DNA of 64,000 nucleotides from Marixanthomonas ophiurae (GTDB lineage: Bacteria > Bacteroidota > Bacteroidia > Flavobacteriales > Flavobacteriaceae), in contig NZ_QVID01000002.1 in NCBI RefSeq assembly GCF_003413745.1, forward strand, positions 903,930-967,929. The letters run 5' to 3'. The notes beneath the pieces are model-generated. The model was not told the origin of the DNA. It made no database searches and was given only the letters and a program-made list of their open reading frames with translations. This document shows, in pieces, positions 51,406 to 60,589 of this stretch. Numbering within the stretch: the first letter of the stretch is position 1; each line of letters begins with the position of its first letter. A program made the translations under genes and the position numbers.

Positions 51406-51753
51406 TTATGCTTTTGCTTTTTGTTTGTTGTTTCGGTTACGTCTTTTCTCTGCCCAAGCAATTGCGTGCTTGTCAAGTTTAACGGTAAGGTAACGCATAA
51501 TACGTTCATCCCTTCTAAACTCTACTTCCATAGCGTTTATTGATTCACCGGGTGCAGTAAATTCAAATAAATGGTAAAAACCACTTTTTTTGTGTTGGAT
51601 TGCATAGGACAATTTTTTTAGTCCCCAATCTTCTTTGGATATCATCTTAGCACCTTTAGAAACAAGAATATCTTCGTATTTCTTTACTGTTTCCTTTATC
51701 TGCTCATCAGATAAAACGGGATTTAAGATGAAAACAGTTTCGTAATGATTCAT
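51406..51753 (-). CDS. rpsF: 30S ribosomal protein S6
   Basis: The 115-residue protein has the ferredoxin-like S6 fold: MNHYETVFILNPVLSDEQIKETVKKYEDIL (in parts), WGLKKLSYAIQHKKSGFYHLFEF (in parts), RDERIMRYLTVKLDKHA. It is the first gene of the three-gene ribosomal operon; the promoter at 51807-51837 lies about 55 bases upstream of the start. Confidence 0.97.
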   Translation of the reverse strand: MNHYETVFILNPVLSDEQIKETVKKYEDILVSKGAKMISKEDWGLKKLSYAIQHKKSGFYHLFEFTAPGESINAMEVEFRRDERIMRYLTVKLDKHAIAWAEKRRNRNNKQKAKA

Positions 51754-51806
51754 AAAAATCGATTAAAATTAATATTATTAACTCCTAGCTTCTTGCCAAG
51801 AGCGTG

Positions 51807-51837
51807 CAAAAATACTGTTTTATTTATAATTATCAAA
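51807..51837 (-). promoter_or_regulatory. Promoter of the rpsF operon
   Basis: On the minus strand TTTG (51837-51834), 19 nt, then TATTTTTG (51814-51807) fit the Bacteroidota consensus TTTG-N19-TAnnTTTG exactly. This is the clearest promoter in the window. Confidence 0.85.
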
Positions 51838-51988
51838 CCAATTTTTTAAAACAATAAAAAAAACACATATAGGAAATTTCTTACGCAATAAGATAAACCC
51901 CTTTTTTTTTCGACAAAAGTTAAAAAAACTTGCCTTTCATCGATATTTTGAGTATAATTGTTGTACTAAACTATCTAACTTTTTACTT

Positions 51989-52702
51989 GTGGACAAGCCA
52001 ATATTAAAATGTGTCATCGTAGATGACTCCACCTTACAACGTCTTTCTATTGTAAAACTAATAGAAAACCATCCTTCATTAGACCTTGTTGCTGAATATA
52101 ACAATGCTATTGAGGCTAAAATGGGTCTTGCCACTACCGATATAGATCTTATTTTCTTAGATATCGAAATGCCTATTCTTTCTGGTTTTGATCTATTAGA
52201 TGATCTTACTAAAAAGCCACAGATTATTTTTGTTACTGGTAAAACTAAATATGCCTTTAAAGCATTTGATTACGATGCCATAGATTATTTACGTAAGCCT
52301 ATTTCCAAAGAACGATTTTTAAATGCCGTGCATAAGGCTATTACCAATTACAAGCTTAAAAATGATGATGGTTTTGATGACGAAGATTTCATTTTTGTAA
52401 AAAGTAATCTTAAAAAACGTAAAGTATTCCTTAATGAATTACGCTACATCGAAGCCCTTGGTGATTATGTGAAGTTAGTTACCGAACACGATGCTTTAGT
52501 AGTACTCTCTACTATGAAAGCCTTTGAAGCGTTATTACCAGAAGATCGTTTTCTACGTATTCACAAATCGTACATCGTTAACCTTGATAAAGTAGAACGT
52601 TATAACAGTAAAGTTATCGAGCTTGACAACCAGCAGCTTCCTCTTAGTCGTAACCGGAAATCTGATTTGGTAGAAGCGCTTTCTGCCTCTATGAAATCTT
52701 AA
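51989..52702 (+). CDS. LytTR-family response regulator
   Basis: The 237-residue protein has a receiver domain (residues 8-120: VIVDDSTLQRL with the acidic pair, LIFLDIEMPILSGFDLL with phosphoacceptor Asp near 55, IIFVTGKTKYAFKAFDYDAIDYLRKPIS with the conserved Lys) and a LytTR DNA-binding domain (about 135-235: IFVKSNLKKRKVFLNELRYIEALGDYVKLVT in parts, FLRIHKSYIVNLDKVERY, LPLSRNRKSDLVEAL). It starts at GTG 51989; no ATG lies upstream in frame. The cognate histidine kinase is not in this window. It is convergent with priA, with a 4-base overlap. Confidence 0.93.
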   Translation: MDKPILKCVIVDDSTLQRLSIVKLIENHPSLDLVAEYNNAIEAKMGLATTDIDLIFLDIEMPILSGFDLLDDLTKKPQIIFVTGKTKYAFKAFDYDAIDYLRKPISKERFLNAVHKAITNYKLKNDDGFDDEDFIFVKSNLKKRKVFLNELRYIEALGDYVKLVTEHDALVVLSTMKAFEALLPEDRFLRIHKSYIVNLDKVERYNSKVIELDNQQLPLSRNRKSDLVEALSASMKS

Positions 52703-55146
52703 TAATTATCTACATCTATTGTTAACCGAACACTGGAGAACTCCTTAATCGAGTTAAAACTTTGTTGTACCCTATTTATATACTCTTTTGTTTTTTCCAG
52801 CGATTGTTTCTTCGGAATTTTAATTAAAATATTACTTATATAGAAATTTCGAATTCTACTCACAGGAGGTGGCTCGGGCCCTAACACTTGCTCACCCAAT
52901 TTATTTTCCAAAGCTTGACCAAACCATTTTGACGCTTTTTGCATTTTTTGAAGATTACGGTCTTTACAGGTGATTTTTATAGTCCTATAGTATGGAGGAT
53001 ATTTATATTGGTAGCGGTCTTCCAACTGCTCTTTATACATTCCTTCATAATCATTCGTACTTACTTGTTGTAATATTTGATGATACGGATTGTACGTTTG
53101 TATCAATACCTTTCCGCGTTTGCTGGTACGTCCTGCCCTACCCGATACTTGCTGCAATAACTGAAAACTGCGTTCGTGTGCCCTAAAATCGGGGAAGTTG
53201 AGTAGATTATCCGCATTCATAACACCAACTAAACTAATGTTTCTAAAATCTAATCCCTTGGCTAACATTTGTGTACCTACCAAAATATCAATTTCTTCAT
53301 TTTCCAGTTTATCAATTAATTTAGCATACGCATGTTTGCCTCGTGTGGTATCCTGATCCATTCGAGCAATGGAATATTTTGGGAAAAGAGCTTTCAATTC
53401 TGTTTCAATTTGTTCGGTACCAAAACCTTTAGTGTCTAGTGTATCACTCCCGCACGCCATACAAGACAACTGCATAGCCATATGATAACCACAATAATGG
53501 CAACGTAATTCATTTTTATATTGATGAAACGTCAAACTCACATCACAGTTGGGGCATTGAGGTGACGTTCCACAAGTAGTGCATTCAACAATGGGGGAAT
53601 AACCACGGCGGTTTTGAAATAATATCACTTGTTCCCCTAACTCCAACACTTCATTCATCTCTTCTAAAAGGCGATCACTAAAATGGCCTTTCATTCGTTT
53701 TTTTCTAGTCTTTTCTTTTATATCGACCAATTCAATTTCGGGCATGAGTACATCACCAAAACGGGTTGTTAAGTTTACAAGTCCGTATTTATTATTTACC
53801 GCATTGTAATAACTCTCAAGCGAAGGTGTTGCAGACCCCATCAAAGTTTTTGCGGTATGCAGATTTGCTAAAACCACCGCTGCATCTCGTGCTTGGTAGC
53901 GTGGCGATGGATTGTATTGTTTAAAAGAAGGCTCGTGTTCTTCATCGACTAAAATAAGTCCTAAGTTATTAAACGGTAAAAACAACGAAGATCGCGCACC
54001 AATTACTATTTGTGCTTTGGGTTTAGAGTACAGTACATTGTTCCAAACTTCTACCCGTTCGTTAACGGAGTATTTTGAATGATAAACCGCTACTTTAGCC
54101 CCAAAATAGTTCTGTAGTCTTGTAATTAATTGTGTTGTTAACGCAATTTCAGGAAGCATATACAACACCTGTTTTCCACTTTCAATAATTTCGGAAATAA
54201 GCCGAACGTACACTTCTGTTTTTCCACTAGAGGTTACACCATATAGTAATGTGACATCTTTTGTTTTAAAACTTTCTTTTATTTCGGAAAAAGCAATTTC
54301 TTGCGCTTCATTCAGTTTTTTTATATCTGAAGCTGCTTCGCCACTATACTGAACTCGATCTTTTTTTACGTAATACTCTTCTAGTATTTCCTTATCTACT
54401 AAAGATTTTATCACGCTTGAAGACGTATCACTTTGTTTTTGAAGCTGTTTTACGCTAATGGGTTTATTTGCTTGAGCCGAAAGCATAAACAAGTTTAGTA
54501 ATACTTCTTTCTGTTTAGGGGCCCGTGATAGTGTTTCTAAGAGTGCTTTCAGGTTTTCTTCAGAAGCATATTGCGAAGTAAGTTTTACATATCGTTTCAG
54601 CTTAGGTCTGTACTGCTCATATACTTCTTCTTGAACTTGGATTATCTTTTTCTGAAGTAATTTTTCCAGTACCGCTACTACATTTTTCTTATCTAGTACA
54701 GAACGGATATCATTTATATGAAGTGATGATTGATGTTGTAATGCTTCAAATACTAAGAATTCTTCATCATCTAATTCTTCTTCGGAAACATTACTTTTTG
54801 ATAAGGAAATAATCGTTTCACTCTCCAACAAAAAAGCACTGGGCAGCGCAGCACGAATTACTTCGCCCAATGTACACATATAATAGGAAGCCATCCACTC
54901 CCAATGTTTAACTTGAGTTTCTGTAATTACTGGCTCTTCATCTAAAATTCGATCTATTTCCTTGGTTTCATATCCAGAAGGAGCGGTTTTATGAACCTGA
55001 TAAACAATTGCTGTGTATACTTTCGATTTTCCAAACGGTACAGCTACCCGCATACCCTGACGCAGGAAAGCAGCTTCGTCCATATTAACCTGGTAGGTGA
55101 ATTTTTGTTTTAATGGAATTGGGAGGATGACGTCTATATAATACAC
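52699..55146 (-). CDS. priA: Primosomal replication-restart helicase PriA
   Basis: The 815-residue protein restarts stalled replication forks. The N-terminal DNA-binding region leads to the helicase motifs: LLYGVTSSGKTEVYVRLI (Walker A), LILVDEEHEPSFKQYNPSPRYQARDAAVVLA (DEEH box, in parts), and MGSATPSLESY (III). Zinc-binding cysteines follow (CTTCGTSPQCPNCDVSLTFHQYKNELRCHYCGYHMAMQLSCMACG in parts). The C-terminal helicase lobe (IARMDQDTTRGKHAYAKLI, GTQMLAKGLDFRNISLVGVMNAD, QLLQQVSGRAGRTSKRGKVLIQTYNP in parts) completes it. Length is as expected. Confidence 0.96.
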   Translation of the reverse strand: MYYIDVILPIPLKQKFTYQVNMDEAAFLRQGMRVAVPFGKSKVYTAIVYQVHKTAPSGYETKEIDRILDEEPVITETQVKHWEWMASYYMCTLGEVIRAALPSAFLLESETIISLSKSNVSEEELDDEEFLVFEALQHQSSLHINDIRSVLDKKNVVAVLEKLLQKKIIQVQEEVYEQYRPKLKRYVKLTSQYASEENLKALLETLSRAPKQKEVLLNLFMLSAQANKPISVKQLQKQSDTSSSVIKSLVDKEILEEYYVKKDRVQYSGEAASDIKKLNEAQEIAFSEIKESFKTKDVTLLYGVTSSGKTEVYVRLISEIIESGKQVLYMLPEIALTTQLITRLQNYFGAKVAVYHSKYSVNERVEVWNNVLYSKPKAQIVIGARSSLFLPFNNLGLILVDEEHEPSFKQYNPSPRYQARDAAVVLANLHTAKTLMGSATPSLESYYNAVNNKYGLVNLTTRFGDVLMPEIELVDIKEKTRKKRMKGHFSDRLLEEMNEVLELGEQVILFQNRRGYSPIVECTTCGTSPQCPNCDVSLTFHQYKNELRCHYCGYHMAMQLSCMACGSDTLDTKGFGTEQIETELKALFPKYSIARMDQDTTRGKHAYAKLIDKLENEEIDILVGTQMLAKGLDFRNISLVGVMNADNLLNFPDFRAHERSFQLLQQVSGRAGRTSKRGKVLIQTYNPYHQILQQVSTNDYEGMYKEQLEDRYQYKYPPYYRTIKITCKDRNLQKMQKASKWFGQALENKLGEQVLGPEPPPVSRIRNFYISNILIKIPKKQSLEKTKEYINRVQQSFNSIKEFSSVRLTIDVDNY

Positions 55147-55218
55147 AGATACTATTTTCAGAAAAAAATTAGTCCACTCAAATTTGAGTGGACTAAAGAT
55201 ACTATTTTAAATAAAAAA

Positions 55219-55647
55219 TTATTTTACACGATGCCAATATTGTGTTCTTCCTAATAAAGAAAATCCTATATAACCTCGTACTTTAAGTTTATCAGTTTCT
55301 TCTAATTCTATATAGCATTTATATAATTTACCACTGCTAGGGTCTAGAATTTTTCCATCATTGTACTCATCACCATCCTTTTCAAGACCTTTTATAATAA
55401 CCAATCCCATTATTGGTTTTCCTTTATCTGCTCCAGGACAATCTACACAAGTAGCGTCTTTTTTGTCTGCAGTAAGTATTTCAACTACTTTACCGTAAAT
55501 TTTGCCATTTTCTTTGTAAACCTCGACAATGGATTTTGCTTCTCCAGTTTCATCGTCTATTGTTTTCCATTTTCCGGTTACATCTTGTGCTACTGCAGTA
55601 AGTATAGTAGTAGCTACTAAGGTCATTGTTAAAAATAATTTTTTCAT
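55219..55647 (-). CDS. DUF2147 domain protein, exported
   Basis: The 142-residue product has a signal peptide (residues 1-20, ending AVAQ) and a DUF2147 domain: DVTGKWKTIDDETGEAKSIVEVYKENGKIYGKVVEIL (in parts), CVDCPGADKGKPIMGLVIIKGLEKDGDEYNDGKILDPSSGKLYKCYIELEE (in parts), VRGYIGFSLLGRTQYWHRV. It is periplasmic with a lipocalin-like fold; its role is not established. It directly follows the YihY/BrkB gene. Confidence 0.92.
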   Translation of the reverse strand: MKKLFLTMTLVATTILTAVAQDVTGKWKTIDDETGEAKSIVEVYKENGKIYGKVVEILTADKKDATCVDCPGADKGKPIMGLVIIKGLEKDGDEYNDGKILDPSSGKLYKCYIELEETDKLKVRGYIGFSLLGRTQYWHRVK

Positions 55648-55651
55648 TTTT

Positions 55652-56593
55652 TTAGGTATTAGTGTTATTGTTTTTATTTCTATCCTTCAATAATTGTAGG
55701 GATACATTTAATTCAAACCCCAATAATAGTAAGTTTGAATTTATCCAAATATAGAACAACATGATTAAAAGTGCCCCAAGTGATCCATATAATTCATTAT
55801 AATTTGAAAAGTTATTAATATAAATACCAAATAAATAAGTAGTTACTAAAAATAAAATAGTTGTCAATAATGCTCCAAAAGAGAAAAAGTGGGACTCTTT
55901 ACCTTGCTTAGTACCAAAATAGTATAATATTGATATAATGGTGTATATCATACTTATAAAAACAACCAATTGCATAATTGTAACTAAGTAAACATTGTTT
56001 TCAACATAGACTTTTCCTACCAATTCATTTATTAGATATTCGCCATATAAAATGACTCCTACTGTAGTTAACAATAACAATGCCAACAAAATAGCCACTC
56101 CAAAAGCTACAGCATATTGTCTAATGAAAGTTCGGTTTATAGTAACGTGCACGGAATATTCAAAAGCACTGAAAATAGCATTTACTCCATTAGCTGATAA
56201 AAATATCGCTAAAATAATAGAAAAGGAAAGCAGTCCTCCTCTTGGGTTTACAGCGATATCGGCAATTACTGGGTAAAACAAATCAGCGGTTTGCGGTGGT
56301 AATAACTCTTCAATAAATATTAAGAATTGCGTTAAAAAGCCATCTATAAAATCAAAGTATGGAATCAAGTTTAAGATAAATAATAAGAAAGGAAATATAG
56401 CTATAAAGAAACTATACGCAATGGAACTTGCTCGAGATGAAAAGGTTCCTTTTATAATTCCAGTACCATATATTTCTAGTAAATGATATAAAGAAAGACC
56501 ATTGGTTCCTGGTATTTTAACCTTTTTGCACCATTTTGCCAAGGTACGTATAACTGGCAGCTTCTCTATATTAAACACTTCATCTTCAGACAT
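55652..56593 (-). CDS. YihY/BrkB family inner-membrane protein
   Basis: The 313-residue protein has about six transmembrane helices and the family signature near residues 55-75 (SRASSIAYSFFIAIFPFLLFIL in parts). FSIILAIFLSANGVNAIFSAFEYS and GSLGALLIMLFYIWINSNLLLLGFELN (in parts) follow. YihY was formerly called a ribonuclease BN, which is wrong; function is unknown, possibly in envelope transport. Its start overlaps the nadC stop by one base, so it is translationally coupled. Confidence 0.92.
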   Translation of the reverse strand: MSEDEVFNIEKLPVIRTLAKWCKKVKIPGTNGLSLYHLLEIYGTGIIKGTFSSRASSIAYSFFIAIFPFLLFILNLIPYFDFIDGFLTQFLIFIEELLPPQTADLFYPVIADIAVNPRGGLLSFSIILAIFLSANGVNAIFSAFEYSVHVTINRTFIRQYAVAFGVAILLALLLLTTVGVILYGEYLINELVGKVYVENNVYLVTIMQLVVFISMIYTIISILYYFGTKQGKESHFFSFGALLTTILFLVTTYLFGIYINNFSNYNELYGSLGALLIMLFYIWINSNLLLLGFELNVSLQLLKDRNKNNNTNT

Positions 56594-57459
56594 TAAACTG
56601 CTTTTAAGCTTAAATCCATATTATAAACTGAATGTGTTAACGCGCCACTACTTATATAGTCTACCCCACATTCGGCGTATTTTCGAGCTGTTTCTAATGT
56701 TATACCGCCACTGGATTCAGTTAGGCAGGAATCGCCAATCATTTGAACCGCCTTTTTTGTATCACTATAATTAAAATTATCAATTAAAATTCGGTAAACA
56801 CCCTTGTTTTCCAGTATCTCTTTAATTTCATCTAAGTTTCTTGCTTCTACAATTATCTTTAAATTTAAGTTATGATCTTTTAAATAGTTTTGTGTTTTTT
56901 CAATTGCTTTTGTTATTCCTCCACAAAAATCAATGTGGTTATCCTTTAGCATTATCATATCGTACAGGGCAAAACGGTGGTTTTCACCACCTCCTATTTT
57001 TACCGCCCATTTTTCTAGAGCGCGAATTCCTGGAGTGGTCTTACGAGTATCCAAGATTTGAGTGTTGGTTCCTTCTAAAAGCTCTACGTATTTATTTGTT
57101 TTAGTAGCTATTGCACTCATTCGTTGCATAGCGTTTAAAACCAATCGTTCAGACTTTAAAATAGATTGTGATAATCCTGATACGTAAAAACAAACATCTC
57201 CTTTTTTTACACGGCTCCCATCTTCTATTTTAATATCTATTTTCAAGCCGGTATCTACAAATTCAAAAACCTGCCGAGCAAAGTCTATTCCAGCTATAAT
57301 ACCATCATCCTTAACCAATAATTTGGCTTTTCCAGTTGCATCTTCAGGAATACAAGCTAGCGAACTGAAGTCGCCATCACCTACATCTTCCCGTATGGCA
57401 TTGGTTATAATTAAGTTTATTTCTTTCTTGAATTGTTTTTCTGAAATCATTACAGTCAA
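56593..57459 (-). CDS. nadC: Nicotinate-nucleotide pyrophosphorylase (carboxylating)
   Basis: The 288-residue quinolinate phosphoribosyltransferase catalyses the last step from quinolinate to nicotinate mononucleotide in NAD synthesis. Characteristic blocks: DVGDGDFSSLACIPEDATGKAKLLVKDDG (in parts), ILDTRKTTPGIRALEKWAVKIGGGENHRFALYDMIMLKDNHID (in parts, with the TRKTTPG and GGGxNHR substrate-binding motifs), IIVEARNLDEI and ESSGGITLETARKYAECGVDYISSGALTHS (in parts). It starts at the second ATG (MISEKQF) or at MTVMISE. Confidence 0.96.
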   Translation of the reverse strand: MTVMISEKQFKKEINLIITNAIREDVGDGDFSSLACIPEDATGKAKLLVKDDGIIAGIDFARQVFEFVDTGLKIDIKIEDGSRVKKGDVCFYVSGLSQSILKSERLVLNAMQRMSAIATKTNKYVELLEGTNTQILDTRKTTPGIRALEKWAVKIGGGENHRFALYDMIMLKDNHIDFCGGITKAIEKTQNYLKDHNLNLKIIVEARNLDEIKEILENKGVYRILIDNFNYSDTKKAVQMIGDSCLTESSGGITLETARKYAECGVDYISSGALTHSVYNMDLSLKAV

Positions 57460-57562
57460 TTTTTAGCTAAAATACTAAAAACAGCCCTTATTTTCAGTAT
57501 TAGTTGCACTTTGGAACACATTTTGATTTTTTCAGAAATAGAAACCATTTAAAAAATTTATT

Positions 57563-57919
57563 ATGAAAACAGATTTATACACCAAAACCATCTTAACCAT
57601 TATTGCAATTTGTCTCACTATCAATGTAGTTAAAGAATTTGAAATTATTCCAAAGGCATATGCTTCAAAAGATTCTATTGAAACATCTTCAGATTATAAA
57701 TTAGTTCCTATTAGTGAAAACAACACCCTTGATGTTCGTATCGTTGATATTGACACTTACGATGAGCTTGACGTAAACCTAAAAAGCATAGATACCTATG
57801 ACGAACTAAAAGTAAACATTAACAGCGTCGATAGCGATGAGGAGCTTAACGTGAATATTAACGAAATAGGAGGTCAATATGTTACTCACGGCGGACCTAT
57901 TCCTGTTAAAACTAATTAA
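57563..57919 (+). CDS. Secreted or membrane-anchored protein with 13-residue tandem repeats
   Basis: The 118-residue product has a hydrophobic N-terminus (residues 9-27; a signal anchor or signal peptide). Three consecutive 13-residue repeats (IDTYDELDVNLKS, IDTYDELKVNINS, VDSDEELNVNINE) follow, plus a weaker unit before them (SENNTLDVRIVD), and the end GGPIPVKTN. Acidic, alternating strands suggest a beta-repeat stalk. Family not recognised. It ends one base before the NDH-2 stop on the other strand, convergent. Confidence 0.75.
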   Translation: MKTDLYTKTILTIIAICLTINVVKEFEIIPKAYASKDSIETSSDYKLVPISENNTLDVRIVDIDTYDELDVNLKSIDTYDELKVNINSVDSDEELNVNINEIGGQYVTHGGPIPVKTN

Positions 57920-59197
57920 TTAAACATCCTTTCTAAAAGGTCGAATAATCAATCTTGCTGCACGATCGTAACTAATATAACTGTATGTCCAATTAAAAAA
58001 AGTAACTACACGATTACGAAAACCCACCAAAAACCAAAGGTGGATAAACATCCATATAAACCATGCGATAAAACCACCTAAATGCATTTTTTTAATATCG
58101 ACCACGGCTTTGTTTCGACCTACAGTTGCCATGGTACCTTTATCAAAGTATTTAAAAGGTTCTAATGGTTTATTGCGAAGTAGTTTTTTAAAGTTGTCAC
58201 CTAGGTGTTTCCCTTGTTGAATAGCGGGTTGGGCAACTTGAGGATGTCCTTTAGGGTACGCTTCCGTTTCCATTAAGGCGATATCACCTAATGCAAAAAT
58301 AGCATCGGTATCTTCAACTTTATTAAATTCGTTTACGTAATATCGGTTAATCTTTTTCATTAATGATGTTCCATCAATTCCTTTAATAGGATTTCCAGTA
58401 ACTCCTGCAGCCCAAATAAACGCTTCGGTTTCAAAGCTTTTTTCACCTTTTGTGGTTACTATTTTTCCATCATAATCTTCAATCATCGTATTAAGATGAA
58501 CGTGTACACCTAAGCGTTCTAAAGCTTTTTGCGCCAATCTAGAGGCCTCCTCACTCATTGGTGGTAACACTCGATCCATACCTTCCAATAAATGAACTTG
58601 CATTTCAGCTTCGTTCATTTCGGTATAATCATCTTCTAAAATTCCGTTTTTAAATTCTGCCAATGCCCCTGCAAGCTCTACTCCAGTTGGCCCAGCTCCT
58701 GCTATAACAAAATTTAAAAGCCGTTTTCGTTCTTCAGGATCTTCAGTCATATCAGCTTTTTCAATATTCTGAAGCATTAAACTCCGAATATTTAATGCCT
58801 GCGGGACTGTTTTCATCGGCATGCTGTTTTTCTCAATATTTTGATTCCCGAAGTAATTAGTTTTAGTTCCTGTAGCAATCACCAAATAATCATAGCTTAA
58901 CTTTCCTATTGAAGTTTCAATTTCCTTTTCTTCTTTATTAATGTACTCTACTTCAGCTAAGCGAAAATGAAAATTTTTATTTTTTCTGAAGATTTTCCGA
59001 AGTGGATACGCTATCGAGTCTGGTTCCAATCCGGAGGTAGAAACTTGATACAATAATGGCTGAAAGGTGTGATAGTTATTTTTATCGAAAAGTACAATTT
59101 GTACGTTTTCATTTTTAATCTTTTTTATAAATGAAATTCCCGCAAATCCTCCGCCTATAACGACTACACGAGGTTTTTGGGTTTGTGGTATATTCAT
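57920..59197 (-). CDS. Type II NADH dehydrogenase (NDH-2)
   Basis: The 425-residue flavoprotein passes electrons from NADH to quinone without proton pumping. Rossmann motifs: PRVVVIGGGFAGISFIKKI (FAD, residues 9-27) and NFVIAGAGPTGVELAGALAEF (NADH, residues about 163-183). VIATGTKTNYFG and IWAAGVTGNPIKGIDG, then DAIFALGDIA, are further family blocks. The C-terminal amphipathic helices (GGFIAWFIWMFIHLWFLVGFRN in parts) anchor it to the membrane. It is divergent from the ECF sigma gene. Confidence 0.93.
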   Translation of the reverse strand: MNIPQTQKPRVVVIGGGFAGISFIKKIKNENVQIVLFDKNNYHTFQPLLYQVSTSGLEPDSIAYPLRKIFRKNKNFHFRLAEVEYINKEEKEIETSIGKLSYDYLVIATGTKTNYFGNQNIEKNSMPMKTVPQALNIRSLMLQNIEKADMTEDPEERKRLLNFVIAGAGPTGVELAGALAEFKNGILEDDYTEMNEAEMQVHLLEGMDRVLPPMSEEASRLAQKALERLGVHVHLNTMIEDYDGKIVTTKGEKSFETEAFIWAAGVTGNPIKGIDGTSLMKKINRYYVNEFNKVEDTDAIFALGDIALMETEAYPKGHPQVAQPAIQQGKHLGDNFKKLLRNKPLEPFKYFDKGTMATVGRNKAVVDIKKMHLGGFIAWFIWMFIHLWFLVGFRNRVVTFFNWTYSYISYDRAARLIIRPFRKDV

Positions 59198-59321
59198 AGC
59201 TTTTTGTTGTACTATAAAGTTACTATTTGTTTAGTAGCCTTGCATAAAAAATAGTAATTTTTGTGATTATTGTAACAATCTTGTTTCTTACACTACTAAT
59301 GAAACAGCTAACAGTATTGCA

Positions 59322-59816
59322 TTGACGAAAGAACTCGAACATAGTTTTGTAACCCAACTGGAGGAAAACCAGAACATCGTGCATAAAATATGCAGATTAT
59401 ATACCAATGATCAAGATGCTCACAATGATTTGTTCCAGGAGATTACCATACAGTTATGGAAGGCATTTCCTAAATTTCGAGGAGATTCAAAGTTTAGTAC
59501 ATGGATGTATCGGGTTGCATTAAATACTGCTATTACTTTATATCGAAAAAAGAAACGCAGAATTGATACTGCAAGTTTTGAAAGCATCAGTTTTAAAATA
59601 AAAGCTGAACCCTATGATGATACCATTGAAGAGCAATTAAAATTAATGTACAGTGCGGTAAAAACTCTTAATGATATTGACAAGGCATTGGTGTTTTTGT
59701 ATTTAGAAGATAAAAATTACAAGGAAATTTCTGAAACATTAGGTATTACCGAAGTGAACGCAAGGGTAAAAATGAACCGAATTAAAGGGAAGTTACGTAA
59801 CATATTAAATCCATAG
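59322..59816 (+). CDS. ECF-type RNA polymerase sigma factor
   Basis: The 164-residue sigma factor has region 2 (HKICRLYTNDQDAHNDLFQEITIQLWKAFPKFRGDSKFSTWMYRVALNTAI in parts) and region 4 (LNDIDKALVFLYLEDKNYKEISETLGITEVNARVKMNRIKGKLRNIL in parts). The start is TTG at 59322 because no suitable ATG is in frame. The next gene begins 12 bases on with a good RBS (AGGAGG). The pair should be co-transcribed, and the membrane partner is a candidate modulator of the sigma factor. Confidence 0.92.
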   Translation: MTKELEHSFVTQLEENQNIVHKICRLYTNDQDAHNDLFQEITIQLWKAFPKFRGDSKFSTWMYRVALNTAITLYRKKKRRIDTASFESISFKIKAEPYDDTIEEQLKLMYSAVKTLNDIDKALVFLYLEDKNYKEISETLGITEVNARVKMNRIKGKLRNILNP

Positions 59817-59828
59817 GAGGTTATACAC

Positions 59829-60494
59829 ATGGACGAACTAGAATTATTAAAAAAAGATTGGCAAAAAAGGGAGCAAGAGCTACCTAAGTTGTCATATAGT
59901 GATATTTACAAAATGTTGCTTAAAAAATCTTCTTCCATAGTGAAGTGGATTTTCTACATAAGTATTGTTGAAATTGTTCTTTGGACAGTTTTAGCATTGG
60001 TCACTCCTAATGTAAGTGAAAACTTTAAAATAAGTAACCAAATAAATGATGCCATGGGGCTTCATAATATATTAATTGCAATTAATATAATCAATTATTT
60101 AGTGTTTGGCCTTTTTATATATTTGTTCTATAAAAATCACCGAAATATTAAAATTACTGATTCAGTTAAAGAACTGATGAAGAATATTTTAAAAACTAGG
60201 AAAACGGTTAAGTACTTTGTTATATATAATGTGGGAGCAAACGCCTTGATTATGCTGGCAATCAATATTTATTATTATCTAAATAAGGATCATTTGTTCG
60301 CATTAATGAGTGAAAAATATGAAGGCTTTTCTAATATTTCTCAAGAAAGCTTTGCTTCTGTTTTCTTTTTGGCACAATTTGTTATCGGACTCCTCTTTAT
60401 AGGGTTAATCATATTATTTTACCGAGTGGTCTATGGGATTTTACTAAGACGATTAAATAGAAACTATAAGGAGCTAAAAAAAATAGAAATGTAA
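59829..60494 (+). CDS. Four-helix membrane protein, sigma-factor partner
   Basis: The 221-residue protein has a soluble acidic N-terminus (MDELELLKKDWQKREQELPKLS) and four hydrophobic helices (about residues 37-57, 75-97, 132-150, 175-200). It has no zinc-binding anti-sigma (ZAS) motif. Placed directly after an ECF sigma gene with an AGGAGG ribosome-binding site, it probably acts as a membrane-bound modulator of that sigma; the evidence is positional only. Confidence 0.8.
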   Translation: MDELELLKKDWQKREQELPKLSYSDIYKMLLKKSSSIVKWIFYISIVEIVLWTVLALVTPNVSENFKISNQINDAMGLHNILIAINIINYLVFGLFIYLFYKNHRNIKITDSVKELMKNILKTRKTVKYFVIYNVGANALIMLAINIYYYLNKDHLFALMSEKYEGFSNISQESFASVFFLAQFVIGLLFIGLIILFYRVVYGILLRRLNRNYKELKKIEM

Positions 60495-60589
60495 AAATTA
60501 TTGGCTATTGAAAACCAATGTGCCAAAAGCTTAACAATCTGCAAACCCCGTCCTTTCTAAGAAGAGGGTGATAAAAACTGAGAATTAAA

